A stretch of 24,363 nucleotides of DNA from Actinomycetota bacterium (lineage in GTDB: Bacteria > Actinomycetota > Actinomycetes > S36-B12). The position numbers and the translations under genes were made by a program. The notes under the pieces are model-generated. The model was not told the DNA's origin. It did no database searches and was given only the letters and a program-made list of their open reading frames with translations. The stretch is from contig CANJCG010000007.1 in the NCBI GenBank assembly GCA_947472655.1, positions 1 to 24,363 on the forward strand, given 5' to 3'. Of this stretch, positions 23,398 to 24,363 are shown piece by piece (the stretch's first letter is position 1; each line of letters opens with the position of its first letter).

Positions 23398-23646
23398 ATG
23401 GCCGAATCGGAAGACAGTTTCATGGTTGATTCCCCACAGGAACTACTAAAAGACGTGACTCCGGGCTATTGCGATGTGCAGTCATTTGTCCCGGTCGAGG
23501 GCGGCTATTCCGGCCACTGCACATGTGGCGCGTGGGATGTGGTGATGCCAACGCATGAGCTGGCACACGCAGCCGCAGTCGAGCACACGATAGAAATTAC
23601 CCGTAAGGAATTAGGCAAGCGCCTAGCGCAAGAGCAGACCGGGTAG
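23398..23646 (+). CDS. Small Cys/His-rich protein of unknown function
   Basis: An 82-residue acidic protein. The middle has His40-Cys41-x-Cys43 (GHCTCGAW), followed by His53, His57 and His63 in a helix rich in alanine (THELAHAAAVEHTIEIT). The spacing suggests a small zinc-binding fold, perhaps a zinc-ribbon/helix module. No signal peptide or membrane segment. The ATG start has AAAGGCAGG upstream. It stands between two operon ends, after a hairpin and 124 bp before the next gene. I do not recognise the family; a small regulatory or DNA-contacting protein is possible. Confidence 0.8.
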   Translation: MAESEDSFMVDSPQELLKDVTPGYCDVQSFVPVEGGYSGHCTCGAWDVVMPTHELAHAAAVEHTIEITRKELGKRLAQEQTG

Positions 23647-23770
23647 CCAATTGTGGGCTTGGGAGGCAGATCACATAGCCTTTGGCCTACCATCAGCATC
23701 AAAGAACAGCCACAATCTGAATTCCACCGCGTTCTACCCCGGACGCTGGTGAGCCCTGAAAGGAAGATCA

Positions 23771-24067
23771 ATGCCAGTAGCACCAGGTGCCCGTCTCCGT
23801 AACAACTCATCGGCTTGTGAAGTCGTTGTTGTGAAGGCTCCAACCCAGGCCGGTGAACTTTCTTGCGCCGGTGTCATCATGACGACCGAAGCTCGTGAAG
23901 GATCTGCCACTGCAGGCGCCGGCGAGGTAATCGCCCTTGGAAAGCGTTACAGCAATGATGAAGTTGGAATTGAAGTGTTGGTTGTTGCTCCGGGCGAAGG
24001 TCCGCTGACCTTCGAAGGTGCAGAGCTGACTCAGAAGCAGGCAACTGCGCTTCCAGCGTCTGATTAA
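23771..24067 (+). CDS. Conserved-looking actinobacterial small protein, unknown function
   Basis: A 98-residue protein beginning MPVAPGARLRNNSSACEVVVVKAP and ending in TALPASD. It has Cys16 and Cys32, and a GKRY motif (57-60) followed by strands (GIEVLVVAPGEGPLTFEG), suggesting a small all-beta fold. From memory, similar short proteins with a Cys-xVVVxxAP opening and a GKRY(V/S) motif exist in other actinobacteria as uncharacterised proteins; I cannot verify this here. The ATG start has AAAGGAAG upstream, and two hairpins follow. No catalytic motif is evident. The two cysteines might bind a metal or form a bond. Confidence 0.82.
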   Translation: MPVAPGARLRNNSSACEVVVVKAPTQAGELSCAGVIMTTEAREGSATAGAGEVIALGKRYSNDEVGIEVLVVAPGEGPLTFEGAELTQKQATALPASD

Positions 24068-24085
24068 TACCTACAACGTAATGTA

Positions 24086-24105
24086 GCGCCCAGGTTGCTG
24101 GGCGC
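24086..24105 (+). repeat. Short perfect hairpin
   Basis: An 8-bp perfect GC-rich inverted repeat (24086-24093 with 24098-24105) with a GTTG loop lies after the last plus-strand gene. No T-tract follows, so it may be an mRNA 3-prime stabilising hairpin or an auxiliary terminator. Confidence 0.7.
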
Positions 24106-24121
24106 GAACAATGACGTCAGT

Positions 24122-24166
24122 AATAGGAAGTCCCGGTGGCGATGCCACCGGGACTTCCTATTTATT
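24122..24166. terminator. Strong bidirectional terminator
   Basis: A perfect 19-bp inverted repeat (24122-24140 with 24144-24162) closes on a 3-base loop and is followed by TTATTGCTTATTG. It sits between converging genes and should stop transcription from both sides. Confidence 0.9.
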
Positions 24167-24179
24167 GCTTATTGACAGA

Positions 24180-24347
24180 CTACGCGTTCAACGATTCGTA
24201 ACGCTGACGGTATTCAGCCTTTGATGTTTCTTGAGTATCCACATCTGTTGCAAGTGCGCGCAGTGCTCCAACATTTGCTTGGTCGCGAGGCGTGTGCTTG
24301 AACGGATCCCAGTCGTAGAAATTGGCTACATTCTCGTGCGTGATCAT
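24180..24347 (-). CDS. 55-residue hypothetical protein, or C-terminal end of a longer one
   Basis: The frame opens at ATG 24347 and ends in TAG at 24180-24182, encoding MITHENVANFYDWDPFKHTP followed by a charged helix-like tail ending in RYESLNA. AGGAA lies about eight bases before the ATG, which favours a complete small protein. The frame nevertheless stays open to the window edge, so it could also be the end of a longer gene. A strong hairpin lies just past the stop, as expected for a real 3-prime end. No domain is recognised. Confidence 0.6.
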   Translation of the reverse strand: MITHENVANFYDWDPFKHTPRDQANVGALRALATDVDTQETSKAEYRQRYESLNA

Positions 24348-24363
24348 GTTGATTTCCTGATCA

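Overview
The window looks like accessory catabolic DNA from a mid-GC actinomycete (Actinomycetota). The evidence is a luciferase-like F420-type oxidoreductase, a P450 paired with a one-cluster 3Fe-4S-type ferredoxin, a 711-residue fused FadE34-like acyl-CoA dehydrogenase, Hsd4A/Hsd4B-like and Ltp2/DUF35-like proteins, and frequent TTG/GTG starts. The genus cannot be fixed from the sequence. Nearly every gene suggests CoA-dependent beta-oxidation of a bulky (sterol-, bile-acid- or terpenoid-like) acid. No ring-opening genes and no acyl-CoA synthetase are present, so the true substrate is unknown.

Layout. 1-419: end of a cytochrome P450 and its ferredoxin (+), closed by a bidirectional terminator. 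488-6651 (-): a five-gene run read as fused acyl-CoA dehydrogenase, MFS transporter, LLM oxidoreductase, DUF35 protein, Cys-type thiolase. 6788-8023 (-): CaiB/BaiF CoA-transferase with its own terminator, divergent from a metal-dependent amidohydrolase (8247-9389, +). 9528-13739 (+): SDR, MaoC hydratase, DUF35, thiolase-like protein and crotonase, tightly packed with ATGA overlaps. 13850-14305 (+): SRPBCC protein. 14322-16741 (-): SDR, DUF35, thiolase-like protein, possibly preceded by a 53-codon ORF. 16911-18976 (+): tandem paralogues of the DUF2889 type. 19009-20315 (-): TetR regulator and metallophosphoesterase, divergent from 20519-23321 (+): Ltp2-like aldolase, DUF35 partner, second amidohydrolase. 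23398-24067 (+): two small proteins of unknown function. 24180-24347 (-): a 55-residue ORF at the edge.

How they may fit together. P450 oxidation and CoA transfer would activate a side chain; the fused FadE would desaturate it; the MaoC, crotonase and SDR proteins would hydrate and oxidise it; the thiolase and the Ltp2-like aldolase would cleave it. The most striking feature is four separate thiolase-superfamily/DUF35 pairs with different active sites: one keeps thiolase Cys/His residues, one has the two tyrosines of Ltp2 aldolases, and two have neither set. The two DUF2889-type paralogues are the best candidates for an undescribed component. A perfect 15-bp palindrome overlapping the promoter of the Ltp2-like operon, beside the divergent tetR gene, gives a concrete regulatory hypothesis.

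No gene-free stretch exceeds 300 bases; the longest, 8024-8246, holds the divergent CaiB/amidohydrolase promoters. No rRNA, tRNA, CRISPR or insertion sequence was seen.
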